A DNA stretch of 22,322 bases, from contig CALCKT010000008.1 of NCBI GenBank assembly GCA_937965785.1, positions 1-22,322 on the forward strand, read 5' to 3'. The translations under genes were made by a program, and so were the position numbers. Source of the stretch: an uncultured Propionibacteriaceae bacterium (GTDB lineage: Bacteria; Actinomycetota; Actinomycetes; Propionibacteriales; Propionibacteriaceae). Positions 7,999-15,433 of this stretch are shown in pieces. Every line of letters begins with the position of its first letter. The first letter of the stretch is position 1. The notes beneath the pieces were generated by a model. That model was not told the origin of the DNA. It saw nothing but the letters and a program-made list of their open reading frames with translations, and ran no database searches.

Positions 7999-8556
7999 AT
8001 GAAAAGACCATTCACCGAACTCAGCCGCGTGCTCTCCCACGCCCTGCGACACGACCCCGGTCGCTACGGGCTGGAACTCGACCCCGAGGGTTGGGTGGGT
8101 CTCGGGGAGGTCGTCGCGGCGCTGCGGAGCAGGCCGGGCTGGGAATCGGTGGGCGTCGCCGACATCGAGGAGACCCTGGCGGTGGCCAGCAAACAACGAC
8201 ACGAGATCCGCGACGGCCGGATCCGGGCGATCTACGGGCACTCCCTGCCCGAACGCATCGAACGAACCCCCGCCACCCCGCCCGACCTGCTCTACCACGG
8301 CACCTCCCCGGACATCCTGGAACGCGTGATGCGCGAGGGGTTGCTGCCCATGTCGCGGCAGTTCGTGCACCTGTCCACGGATGTCGGGATGGCGCGCTCG
8401 GTGGGGTCGCGGCACGCGTCGCGCCCGGTCGTCCTGCACATCGACGCCGCAGCGGCCCACGCCGCCGGCATCCCCTTCTACAAGGGCAACGACAAGGTGT
8501 GGTTGGCCGACGAGGTGCCGCCTCGATTCGTGACCGCCCAGACCCGGACGAATTGA
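7999..8556 (+). CDS. kptA: RNA 2'-phosphotransferase, KptA/Tpt1 family
   Basis: This is a 185-residue protein of standard KptA length. Tpt1/KptA removes a 2'-phosphate from RNA by transferring it to NAD+, giving ADP-ribose 1''-2'' cyclic phosphate. Family hallmarks in order: LSHALRHDP (Arg17-His18), GWV, KQRHEI with Arg67, IRAIYGHS, LYHGTS (98-103), VHLSTD, VGSRH with Arg138, and KVWLADEVPPRFV near the end. These include the Arg-His-Arg-Arg residues known to be essential in the family. ATG 7999 follows GGGAG at a good distance; the TTG codon immediately before it is an unlikely start. Bacteria lack the tRNA splicing that makes this activity necessary in fungi, so its natural RNA substrate is unclear. 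Confidence 0.92.
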   Translation: MKRPFTELSRVLSHALRHDPGRYGLELDPEGWVGLGEVVAALRSRPGWESVGVADIEETLAVASKQRHEIRDGRIRAIYGHSLPERIERTPATPPDLLYHGTSPDILERVMREGLLPMSRQFVHLSTDVGMARSVGSRHASRPVVLHIDAAAAHAAGIPFYKGNDKVWLADEVPPRFVTAQTRTN

Positions 8557-8719
8557 GGGAGAGCCGCGTGGTGCGCATCAACCAGCGATTCCCTCGGCCG
8601 GGACACGACTGAGGACGGTTGCGAACAATTTCCCGGTGAAACCGACGCGGGTGAATGCTTCGGGCCCCTCGACAGCCGCGCCGGTCGGATCAGCGCCATC
8701 TCCGGAACCGGCGGTGACA

Positions 8720-9634
8720 TCACATTGGGGCGGTGCGGGAGCCGGTGAGCGGGACCTCCGCAGAACACTCCCAGGTTTCCGTGTCCCAGAAGCGGATCGC
8801 CCGGCCGGTGGTGCTGGCCACGAGGCTTCCTCCAGGACCCCAACCCACGGCCTCGACACCCAGATCCTGGAGGGCGCGGATCAGTTTCCCGGAAGCGGCC
8901 TCCCAGACCCGGACACCTTCGAGGCTGGGGGCGGTCAGGATCCGCTTCCCGTCGGGGCTCCAGGAGGCGTCCCAAGGAAACGGGTACCAGTCCTCGACCG
9001 GCTCCCGATAGCCGAAGGTCCGCAACAGCTCACCCGTTCCGGCATCCCAGAGGCTCGCCAGGCAGTTTTCGTCGGTGGTGGTCAACAGGTGTTTCCCGTC
9101 GGGGCTCCAGGTCACGGCGCAGACGTGGGCTCCGTGTTCCAGGACCCGCGGTGTTCGGCCGGTCGCGACATCAAGGATCTGGGTGGTGACATCTCCCGCG
9201 GTGGCCAGGCGGTCACCGCCCGGGCTCCACGCAAGGGCCAGGATGCCTTTTCCGTGGCTGGTGCCGAGCCCACCATCTCGGGCTCCGGTGCAGGCATCCC
9301 ACAGCTGCACCTCCTGCGGCGCCCCTGCGGTCGCGATCCTGGTGCCGTCGGGGCTCCAGGCCACCGCGCGGGTGGCATCGCTGGAATCCAGAGTGGTGAG
9401 CAGCTTTCCCGAAGCGATCTCCCAGACCCGGGCAGCGCCTTGCCAGGACCCCGTGACCACGCGGCTGCCATCGGGGTGCCAGGCCAGCGACCACACCGGT
9501 TCCGGGGCGATAAGCTTTCCGGCGGTCGCATCCCGGAGGTGAAGCCCCTGCCCGGAACCCACCGCGATCCGTTTCCCGTCGGGGCTCCAGGCCAGTGAGA
9601 CGGCATCCGAACTGCTGTGGTGAGGAGGTGGCAC
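8720..9634 (-). CDS. Stand-alone seven-bladed WD40 beta-propeller protein
   Basis: A protein of 304 residues made almost entirely of WD40 units. Seven blades can be counted from recurring AWSPDGKRI / WSPDG-RIATAG / W-ASGKLL patterns, enough for one closed propeller. There is no signal peptide, membrane segment or enzymatic domain, which suggests a cytosolic scaffold. The start is GTG 9634, preceded by AGGA at about 8 bases; an ATG at 9642 is in another frame. In larger bacterial proteins such propellers are fused to NTPase, kinase or TIR domains; here the propeller begins within about 10 residues of the start, so this is either a natural single-domain protein or a piece separated from a bigger one. 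It converges with kptA across a 163-bp gap without an obvious terminator. Confidence 0.82.
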   Translation of the reverse strand: MPPPHHSSSDAVSLAWSPDGKRIAVGSGQGLHLRDATAGKLIAPEPVWSLAWHPDGSRVVTGSWQGAARVWEIASGKLLTTLDSSDATRAVAWSPDGTRIATAGAPQEVQLWDACTGARDGGLGTSHGKGILALAWSPGGDRLATAGDVTTQILDVATGRTPRVLEHGAHVCAVTWSPDGKHLLTTTDENCLASLWDAGTGELLRTFGYREPVEDWYPFPWDASWSPDGKRILTAPSLEGVRVWEAASGKLIRALQDLGVEAVGWGPGGSLVASTTGRAIRFWDTETWECSAEVPLTGSRTAPM

Positions 9635-9693
9635 CGGAGCATCCTAGTGGCGTGGTCCCGTAAATGGTGGAAGCTTATTCACAGCCTCCCCGA

Positions 9694-9828
9694 AGCTGGT
9701 TGAGCTGGACTGCGACGAAGGAGCAGTCCACCGCGAAACCACCAGAGCCCGCCGCAATTCCCAAGACACGACCACTAGGGGTTTCGACACGGCCAGCTCG
9801 CAGAGCGAGCAGGCCGGCTCAACCAGCT
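9694..9828. repeat. REP-like intergenic element, second locus
   Basis: AGCTGGTTGAGC (9694-9705) is the exact inverted complement of the 12 bases at 9817-9828. Inside, CGAAACC (about 9751) and GGTTTCG (about 9779) form a second inverted pair. These are the same outer and inner motifs as in the element at 3849-4260, but the interior sequence differs, as expected of a dispersed, diverging family. It lies between the WD40 gene and the ATPase islet. Confidence 0.8.
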
Positions 9829-9850
9829 GTCAATTTTCGAAACCTAGGCC

Positions 9851-10054
9851 ACAACCCCCTCACCAGAGGATTGCGCTGGCCGGTGCCCCGCCCACCTGGT
9901 GCGCTACTGGATGCAGCTCGACCCAGAACCACATGATGCTCCAGCAGCAGAGGTCATTGAGCTGTCGGCCCTCCGGCGCCGCAAACTCGGTTTGGCGTCG
10001 TCCCCAAAGGAGGAAGGCCAAGGACCGACGAGTCCGAGCGGGAAGGCGACATGA
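9851..10054 (+). pseudogene. Possible 3' remnant of an unidentified gene
   Basis: The frame ending at TGA 10052-10054 reads, among others, HLVRYWMQLDPEP and VIELSALRRRKLG, with codons that look coding. It has no good start: the frame opens from the edge of the repeat at 9694-9828, and the first ATG is internal (9911). The stop overlaps an ATG at 10051 (ATGA), which opens a 45-residue frame up to 10188 just before the ATPase start. I do not recognise either product. This could be the tail of a gene truncated when the repeat or islet was rearranged, or chance. Confidence 0.3.
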
Positions 10055-10191
10055 TGGAGCGGTTGGTCGAACTGCTGTGGCACAGCAAATCCCTTCAGGT
10101 AGCGTGTCACAGTCACTACTTCTCAGGCAAAGGTTCCGTGAGAACCCGGGAGCAGCCAATGAGACGATATGTGCACTGGAAGGACTGAACC

Positions 10192-11343
10192 ATGCAGATC
10201 ACCCATGTCACTGCACACAACTGGCGCAATTTCAAGAACCTTGACTTCGCAGTGGCGGATCGCCTGCTGATTGTCGGACCAAACGCAGCGGGTAAGTCGA
10301 ATCTGCTTGACCTCTTCCGCTTCCTGCGCGATATCTCCCGGCCAGGCGGTGGTTTGGCGGCGGCCCTTGAAGCGCGCGGTGGCTTGTCAAGGGCACGTTG
10401 CCTGTTCGCCCGAAACAACCACAAGGGCGAACTCGCCATCATGGTTGATCTGCGCGACGGGGAAGATGAATGGCGCTATGAGTTGGCGATCAAGGGGAAG
10501 AAGGGCGGCCACAACCGCCCCATCGTCGTTCGCGAGATCGTCACCCGCAACGGCAGGGAGCTGCTGTCCCGCCCGGACACCAACGATGACCGGGACCCAG
10601 AGCAGCTCACCCAGACGCACCTGGAACAGATCTCCGCCAACCAGGAGTTCCGGCCCATCGCCGAGTACTTCGCCAAGGCCAACTACTTCCACCTGGTGCC
10701 CCAGATGATCCGTTATCCTCAAGCGGGCGGGGCGAGCCCTCGGGCATTCGGCAGTTCCATGATCGCAGACATGAACGCGACGCCGGCCCGCACCAGGCAG
10801 GCGTGGTTCCGGCGCATCGAGCGGGCCCTGCAGTCGGCGGTTCCAGGATTCGAAACGCTGCGGCTGGAGGTGGACAAGGCGGGACAGCCACACCTGATTG
10901 CCGGATACCGCAACTGGCGCAAGAGCCCGTCGGAGCAGAACGAAACCGACTTCTCTGACGGTACCTTGCGCCTGATCGGACTCCTGTGGACCATCATCAG
11001 CTCTCCTGCCAACGGCGGAGTGCTGCTCCTGGAAGAGCCGGAACTCTCGCTCAACGCGGCTGTCGTGCAGAAGCTGGCCTCGCTTCTGGCGATGGCCCAG
11101 CGCGGGACCAGCATGCAGGTGATCCTCTCGACCCACTCCCCGGAGCTGCTCGACGACGAAGGCATTCGCCCAGGGGAAGTTCTGGTACTGCAGGTGACCA
11201 GCGACGCCACGGTCGCCAACCAGCTCTCCGAGATAGCCGAGGTAGAAGCTCAGATCAGCGCCGACCTTCCCCTGTCCGAAGTGGTGGCGGAGCTGATCAA
11301 CCCAGGCGACCTGACCGGTCTCATCAAGGCCGCGAGGCGGTAG
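10192..11343 (+). CDS. AAA family (OLD/RecF-like, AAA_21) ATPase
   Basis: This 383-residue ABC-type head ATPase is complete and in frame. It starts MQITHVTAHNWRNFKNLDF, the usual opening of stand-alone SMC/RecF-like ATPases. Walker A is GPNAAGKS (29-36), the signature-like motif is SDGTLRL (255-261), Walker B is VLLLEEPELSLN (277-288), and the switch histidine is in STHSPELL (313-320). It lacks the long coiled coil of SMC proteins and a fused nuclease. In many bacteria such ATPases are followed by a separate DUF4276/TOPRIM-like gene, forming a pair thought to act in defence or genome maintenance (from general knowledge). Here the next gene begins 2 bases after the stop but is broken. The gene may be a leftover of a two-gene system or may still work alone. 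Confidence 0.88.
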   Translation: MQITHVTAHNWRNFKNLDFAVADRLLIVGPNAAGKSNLLDLFRFLRDISRPGGGLAAALEARGGLSRARCLFARNNHKGELAIMVDLRDGEDEWRYELAIKGKKGGHNRPIVVREIVTRNGRELLSRPDTNDDRDPEQLTQTHLEQISANQEFRPIAEYFAKANYFHLVPQMIRYPQAGGASPRAFGSSMIADMNATPARTRQAWFRRIERALQSAVPGFETLRLEVDKAGQPHLIAGYRNWRKSPSEQNETDFSDGTLRLIGLLWTIISSPANGGVLLLEEPELSLNAAVVQKLASLLAMAQRGTSMQVILSTHSPELLDDEGIRPGEVLVLQVTSDATVANQLSEIAEVEAQISADLPLSEVVAELINPGDLTGLIKAARR

Positions 11344-11345
11344 CC

Positions 11346-11560
11346 ATGCACGTCGTGGTGGAGGGCGAGTCCGACAAAGCAGCCGCGACATCCGGGAAGA
11401 GGTTGTGCACGGGCAAGCACATCCAGGCCCGCTGTTCGTGGAGCACCTGACCGAGTTCGCATCCCGCCACTGGGACGTTTCCGCCGCCGCTCAGAGCTGC
11501 CCGTCCCTGCAACGAGCCATCACCGCTATCCAGGCGCTACCAAAGGCTGGCCAACGATAA
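11346..11560 (+). pseudogene. Broken partner gene of the ATPase (DUF4276/TOPRIM-like), internally deleted and frameshifted
   Basis: ATG 11346 starts MHVVVEGESDKAAAT, the acidic EGESD-type opening of DUF4276/TOPRIM-like partners of AAA ATPases. The frame then turns nonsensical and stops at 11448-11450. From about 11387 a different frame reads DIREEVVHGQAHPG, LFVEHLTEFASRHWD and SLQRAITAIQALP, and stops at 11558-11560. The two halves look like the N-terminus and a C-terminal part of one protein joined in the wrong frame, with the middle missing: about 70 residues remain where the family normally has about 200 (from memory). The junction is near 11385-11390. A single sequencing error would not restore a normal-length gene, so real decay is likely. 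Confidence 0.65.
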
Positions 11561-11581
11561 ACGAATCCGAGCGGGCGGACG

Positions 11582-11843
11582 CCATGATGGGGGGCTCCGA
11601 GTGTGGCTGGCTGCTCGGCGCCGGACCGATCTTGAGGCGGGCCGGGCGTCGTTGGATGACCTGGTGCTGCGCGACGAGTTCCTCCACGCCCTGTTCCTGT
11701 TCTTCGAAATTCACGACTAGGACGGCAGGGCCCCGTCGGTGATCAATCTCACCGACCCGCTCATCGTCCAGCGGGGATGCAAGAAGCGGGCAAAGAAGAA
11801 CGCCGACGGCGAGATCGTCCGGTCCGAGGAGAACGAGGACTGA
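11582..11843 (+). pseudogene. 3' fragment of an unidentified gene with in-frame stop
   Basis: One reading frame contains LEAGRASLDDLVLRDEFLHA (from 11631) and LFLFFEIHD, then a TAG at 11718-11720. It continues in the same frame with VINLTDPLIVQRGCKKRAKK and a charged tail to TGA 11841-11843. The composition on both sides of the TAG looks protein-like and suggests one former protein. No start or ribosome site is present. I do not recognise the family. It ends 19 bp before the PfkB gene on the other strand. Confidence 0.4.
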
Positions 11844-11862
11844 TCCCGCCGTCGACGCTGGG

Positions 11863-12819
11863 TCAGGCCAGGCGCAGGTCCTTGGCCTTGATCGCAGCGA
11901 CCTCCTCATGGGTCGGTGCGTAGGCGCCCGCGCGCTGGACCGTCAGGCCCGACGTGATCGTTGCCCGGTGCAGCGCCGGCATGACGTCGTCCCAGCCTGC
12001 GGACCGGAGCCGGGCCTTGGCCTCGCGGCTACCGAGCAGGTCGGCGTCGAGCAGGCCCGAGATGAGGCCACCCATGAACGAGTCGCCGGCGCCGACGGTG
12101 TCGACGACGTCAGTGGTGAGCGGGTCGATCACCAGCATGTCGCGTTTGGAGGCGAGCTTGACATAGATGCCCCACGGGCCGCGGGTGACGATGACCAGGC
12201 TCGGACCGAGCTTCAGCCACTGCCGCATGACCTCCTCGACGGGGGTGCTCTTGCCGTAGAGCCACTCGAGGTCCTCGTCGGAGACCTTGACAACATCGGC
12301 CAGCGCAACGAGCTCCTCGACGCGGCCGCGCGACTTTTCGGGGGACTCCATGATCGCTGGACGGGCGTTGGGGTCGTAGGAGACGGTGCCGACCTGTGAC
12401 ATTGCGCGGGCCGCCTCCAGGACCTGGGTGCCGCCTGGCTCAAGGGTTGCGGCGAGGCTGCCGGTGTGGAGGTGGACGATCGCTTCCGGGGCGGGCAGCG
12501 GCGGGACCTCCCACGACAGGTCGAACTCGTACTCGGCGCTGCCGGCCTCGTTGAGGCGGGCGTACGCGAGCGATGTCTTGGCGGCTCCGTCGCTGCCGGG
12601 CACGACCCCGACGCCGTGTTCGGCGGCGTAGTCCTCGATCAGCTTGCCGTGGTCGTCGCGCCCCCACCAGGCCCCGATCAGGGCGGGCCGGCCGAGGCTG
12701 GTGATCACGCAGGCGACGTTGAGGGGGCTGCCACCGACGTGCTCACTCCTGGTGTCGTCGCGGATGACGACGTCGATGAGTGCCTCACCGAGGCAGAGGA
12801 CGGGCTTGGATTGAGTCAT
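11863..12819 (-). CDS. PfkB-family sugar kinase (fructokinase-like)
   Basis: A 318-residue ribokinase-fold enzyme that phosphorylates a sugar with ATP. The N-terminal sugar-binding motif is GGSPLNVA (29-36) and the C-terminal PfkB signature is DTVGAGDSFMGG (240-251), with catalytic base Asp246 and the GAGD anion hole. CLGEALIDVV at the start and YDPNARPAI in the middle are typical of bacterial fructokinases; the precise sugar is not certain. ATG 12819 has a strong AAGGAGGT 5 bases upstream. It is the second gene of a two-gene operon, 21 bp after the MFS sugar transporter, so it probably phosphorylates the sugar that transporter imports. Confidence 0.9.
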   Translation of the reverse strand: MTQSKPVLCLGEALIDVVIRDDTRSEHVGGSPLNVACVITSLGRPALIGAWWGRDDHGKLIEDYAAEHGVGVVPGSDGAAKTSLAYARLNEAGSAEYEFDLSWEVPPLPAPEAIVHLHTGSLAATLEPGGTQVLEAARAMSQVGTVSYDPNARPAIMESPEKSRGRVEELVALADVVKVSDEDLEWLYGKSTPVEEVMRQWLKLGPSLVIVTRGPWGIYVKLASKRDMLVIDPLTTDVVDTVGAGDSFMGGLISGLLDADLLGSREAKARLRSAGWDDVMPALHRATITSGLTVQRAGAYAPTHEEVAAIKAKDLRLA

Positions 12820-12840
12820 GGGGACCTCCTTGTCGGTCGG

Positions 12841-14229
12841 CTACTTGTTGAGGCCGAGTTTGTCTTCCATCTCCTCGAGTGGGATGCCCTTGGTTTCCGG
12901 CATCTTAGTCAGCACCCAGACGAGTTGACCGAACATGCAGACCAGGAAGATGGAGAACGCCCAGCCGCCACCCCAAGCGCCGATGATCGGCGGGAACGCG
13001 TAGGTCGTGATCGCGGCGAACACCCAGTGGGTCAGCGAGCCGAGGGACTGACCGAGGCCGCGCACACGCGTCGGGAAAATCTCGGAGATGAACACCCAGA
13101 TCACCGACCCTTGACCGAAGGCATGCGCCGCGATGAACACCAGGAGGCCGATCAGCACCAGCGTCGACGAGGTCGAGTCGAAGTGCCCTTGGAACATGAA
13201 CATGACAGCGGTCAGGAAACCCATCGAGGCCAGGTAACCGATGGAGCCGACGATCATGAGGGAGCGACGACCGATGCGGTCGATGACGGTCAAAGCGGCC
13301 ATTGTTGCGACCAGGTTCATCAGGCCGACGGCGACGGACATGAGCAGGGCCGCGTTGTCGTCGGCACCCGCCTGCTTCATGACCTCGGGGGCGTAGTACA
13401 GGATCGCGTTGATGCCGGAGAGCTGGTTGAACATGGCGATGAAGAAAGCCAAGGCGATGACCTTGAAGTAGCGGCGCGTGAAGAACTGGCTCAAGGTGGC
13501 CTGCGACCCGGCGGCGGCGAGCTGGTCGCGAATCTCCTGGACCTGCTCGTCGGATTCCTCGACGGTGTTGCAGAGACGACGGCTGATGGCGATCGCTTCT
13601 TCCTCGCGGCCTTTGGCCATGAGCCAGCGTGGTGTTTCGGGAACCACCATCAGGAATGCGAGGAACAGCACCGACGGGACGACCATCACGCCGAGCATCC
13701 AACGCCACGCGATCTGCGGGTCGTGGACGATCTGAGCGACGATGTAGTTCGATAAATAGGCCACGAGGATGCCGAGGACGATGTTGAACTGGACGAGGCC
13801 GACGAGGCGGCCGCGGACCTTGGCCGGGGCGATCTCCGCGGTGTAGATCGGCGCGCACACCGAGGACAGGCCGACGCCGACGCCGCCGACGAACCGGAAG
13901 ATCATGAGCACCAGGTGGCTGGGCGCCAGGGCCGTTCCGAGGGCGCCGAGTACGTACAGGATGCCGATGAAGAACAGCAACTTGCGGCGGCCGAAGTAGT
14001 CGGCGGAGCGGCCACCGATGAGCGCGCCGACGATGGTGCCGACTGTGGCGATGGCGACGGTTGCGCCGAGGCCCCCGTCGTCGAGGTTGAACTGGACTTT
14101 GAGCGCGGCGTTGGCTCCGGAGATGACGGCGGTGTCGAAACCGAAGATCAGGCCGCCAACGGCGGCGACAATGGCGCTGCGGATGACGAGCGAACTCGCC
14201 TTGGATGAGGTTTGTGTGCTGTTGGACAT
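12841..14229 (-). CDS. MFS sugar porter (major facilitator superfamily, SP family)
   Basis: A 462-residue membrane protein with about 12 hydrophobic segments. Sugar-porter hallmarks: GRRKLLF after TM2, RFVGGVGVGLSSV followed by PIYTAEIAPAKVRGR after TM4, PETPRWL before the central loop, DRIGRRSLM after TM8, FPTRVRGLGQS after TM10, and PETKGIPLEEME at the C-terminus. The family usually carries monosaccharides by proton symport. ATG 14229 was chosen because AAGGAG lies upstream and MSNSTQTSSKASS makes a normal cytosolic N-terminus; the open frame extends 51 codons upstream with polar content and no ribosome site. It is transcribed first, with the PfkB kinase 21 bp downstream. Confidence 0.92.
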   Translation of the reverse strand: MSNSTQTSSKASSLVIRSAIVAAVGGLIFGFDTAVISGANAALKVQFNLDDGGLGATVAIATVGTIVGALIGGRSADYFGRRKLLFFIGILYVLGALGTALAPSHLVLMIFRFVGGVGVGLSSVCAPIYTAEIAPAKVRGRLVGLVQFNIVLGILVAYLSNYIVAQIVHDPQIAWRWMLGVMVVPSVLFLAFLMVVPETPRWLMAKGREEEAIAISRRLCNTVEESDEQVQEIRDQLAAAGSQATLSQFFTRRYFKVIALAFFIAMFNQLSGINAILYYAPEVMKQAGADDNAALLMSVAVGLMNLVATMAALTVIDRIGRRSLMIVGSIGYLASMGFLTAVMFMFQGHFDSTSSTLVLIGLLVFIAAHAFGQGSVIWVFISEIFPTRVRGLGQSLGSLTHWVFAAITTYAFPPIIGAWGGGWAFSIFLVCMFGQLVWVLTKMPETKGIPLEEMEDKLGLNK

Positions 14230-14416
14230 CGCGACTCCTTGTTCTCGACTTGGACGGAAACGGGTACAGCGATAGGGGCGGCCGGAGTAGCACTTTGTTC
14301 CGGTCGCCAGTGACGAACCGGTGTCGCTAGGAAGCGTAATCCGGATGGGGCGCCGCTGGGCGGAAGGCGAAAAGTTTTTCATCGCGAGACGCGACCCATG
14401 TGCCTGGACAACACAC

Positions 14417-15091
14417 CTAGAACGTCGTCGTGCTCATGCTGTTCATGAATGCGCCGTGGCCGGTGGTCGTGTTCCAGCAGGTCATGCCCGCCCTCTCGGA
14501 TGCGCACGTGTAGTCGCCGTGGTAGACGACGGTGCCGTAGGGCACCACCTGTGGGGGAGTTTCCGGTCTTTGGAAAGCGGCGGCCCTGTTCTTGGACCTG
14601 ATCGTGGGCTCCTCAAGGCCGGGAGAATCGCTCGTGGACATCTCCACCCACCATTTCGATCCCGCATGGTCGCGGCCATAGGGCATGTCCGTGACGTAAC
14701 TCTCGATCCCGCAACCAACATACGAGTGCTGGTCGGCGAATTCGCAGCCGATGTTCTTCGCCGGATTGATTATCGTCGCCACATCCTGATGAACGGCGGT
14801 GACCGGGGTTGCGTTCTCGGGACGTGGACCACCGGCCCCCGGATAGGCGCCGGGAATCTGCACCGGCGTCGGGGCAGGGCTGGAGGCCGGGGCCGGCGAT
14901 GATGTTGGGCTCGGTGACTCGGAGGCCGGGGTTGGTGATGGTGTTGGGCTCGGCGATTCGGATGCCGTCGTTGGGGTGGGCGTCGTGGCATCGGGAACCG
15001 GGGCGGGCAGAGGATTGCAGCCGACCAGTAGACCTCCGGTCAGTACAACGGCGACAAGCAGACTCGGACGACGGTGGACGCACTGAAACAT
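14417..15091 (-). CDS. Putative secreted lipoprotein with Pro/Ser/Thr-rich linker
   Basis: A 224-residue protein whose N-terminus (VHRRPSLLVAVVLTGGLLVGC) is a lipoprotein signal with lipobox LVGC and lipidated Cys25. Residues 26-80 are a low-complexity Pro, Ser, Thr and Ala linker with repeats such as ASESPSPT, likely a flexible wall-spanning tether. The C-terminal domain (about 90-224) contains four cysteines (116, 127, 196, 205) that could form two disulfides, plus YGTVVYHGDYTC and TCWNTTTGHGAF. I do not recognise a named family; the last segment resembles small actinobacterial secreted domains of unknown function. ATG 15091 follows AGGAG at about 7 bases. It lies alone, downstream of the MFS promoter region. 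Confidence 0.8.
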   Translation of the reverse strand: MFQCVHRRPSLLVAVVLTGGLLVGCNPLPAPVPDATTPTPTTASESPSPTPSPTPASESPSPTSSPAPASSPAPTPVQIPGAYPGAGGPRPENATPVTAVHQDVATIINPAKNIGCEFADQHSYVGCGIESYVTDMPYGRDHAGSKWWVEMSTSDSPGLEEPTIRSKNRAAAFQRPETPPQVVPYGTVVYHGDYTCASERAGMTCWNTTTGHGAFMNSMSTTTF

Positions 15092-15433
15092 GGTCTTCTC
15101 CTGGCTCTCGTTGCCTCGGCAGGGTCAGTGATACCATTTACCCTGCCACGCGAGGATCCGCGGAGAACAGTCATCTCAGGACGAACACACGTGCTGTGTT
15201 CCCGGATCTCTCCGCGCGTCGTCGGCGCCGACCGGAAACCCCGGTTGCACGGCACCCAGCCCGGATTTGACCCCGAAAAAGGCGGACGGGGCGGCTGAGC
15301 GCTGCCCAACCGGGGAAACGCCCGTGAGGCACAGCCGAGATCGGGAACGGAAACATCGAGAAAGCACAGCGCCCCAGGTCCTGAAGGAGCGGGGCGCCGT
15401 GCGTGGGCTTCTCGGTGGTGCCTCTGCCGGCAG
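15092..15433. other. Intergenic region between lipoprotein and PhnD-like gene
   Basis: A 342-bp gap on which both neighbours are minus-strand. It holds the terminator of the three-gene operon (15364-15402) and, nearer 15120-15140, the presumed lipoprotein promoter; a minus-strand TAAATGGTATC there is the only AT-rich patch. Short open frames in the region have no coding character. Confidence 0.4.
15364..15402 (-). terminator. Hairpin terminator of the roadblock-PAS-PhnD operon
   Basis: The 12-base arms 15364-15375 and 15391-15402 (GCACAGCGCCCC against GGGGCGCCGTGC) pair with one mismatch around a 15-base loop. On the minus strand it is followed by GCTTTCTC, a weak U-rich stretch. It lies 32 bases past the stop at 15434. 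Confidence 0.55.

Noticed and set aside
6930..8015. A 361-codon minus-strand frame across the acetyltransferase
   Set aside because: It has no domain and no ribosome site; the GNAT motifs on the plus strand explain the region.
8478..8975. Minus-strand open frame in the kptA-WD40 gap
   Set aside because: It mostly overlaps both genes in the wrong frame; the 163-bp gap itself shows no ribosome site or coding character.
12466..13755. A 429-codon open frame on the plus strand
   Set aside because: It is antisense to the sugar kinase and MFS transporter, and its acidic, His-rich content is typical of such shadows in GC-rich DNA.
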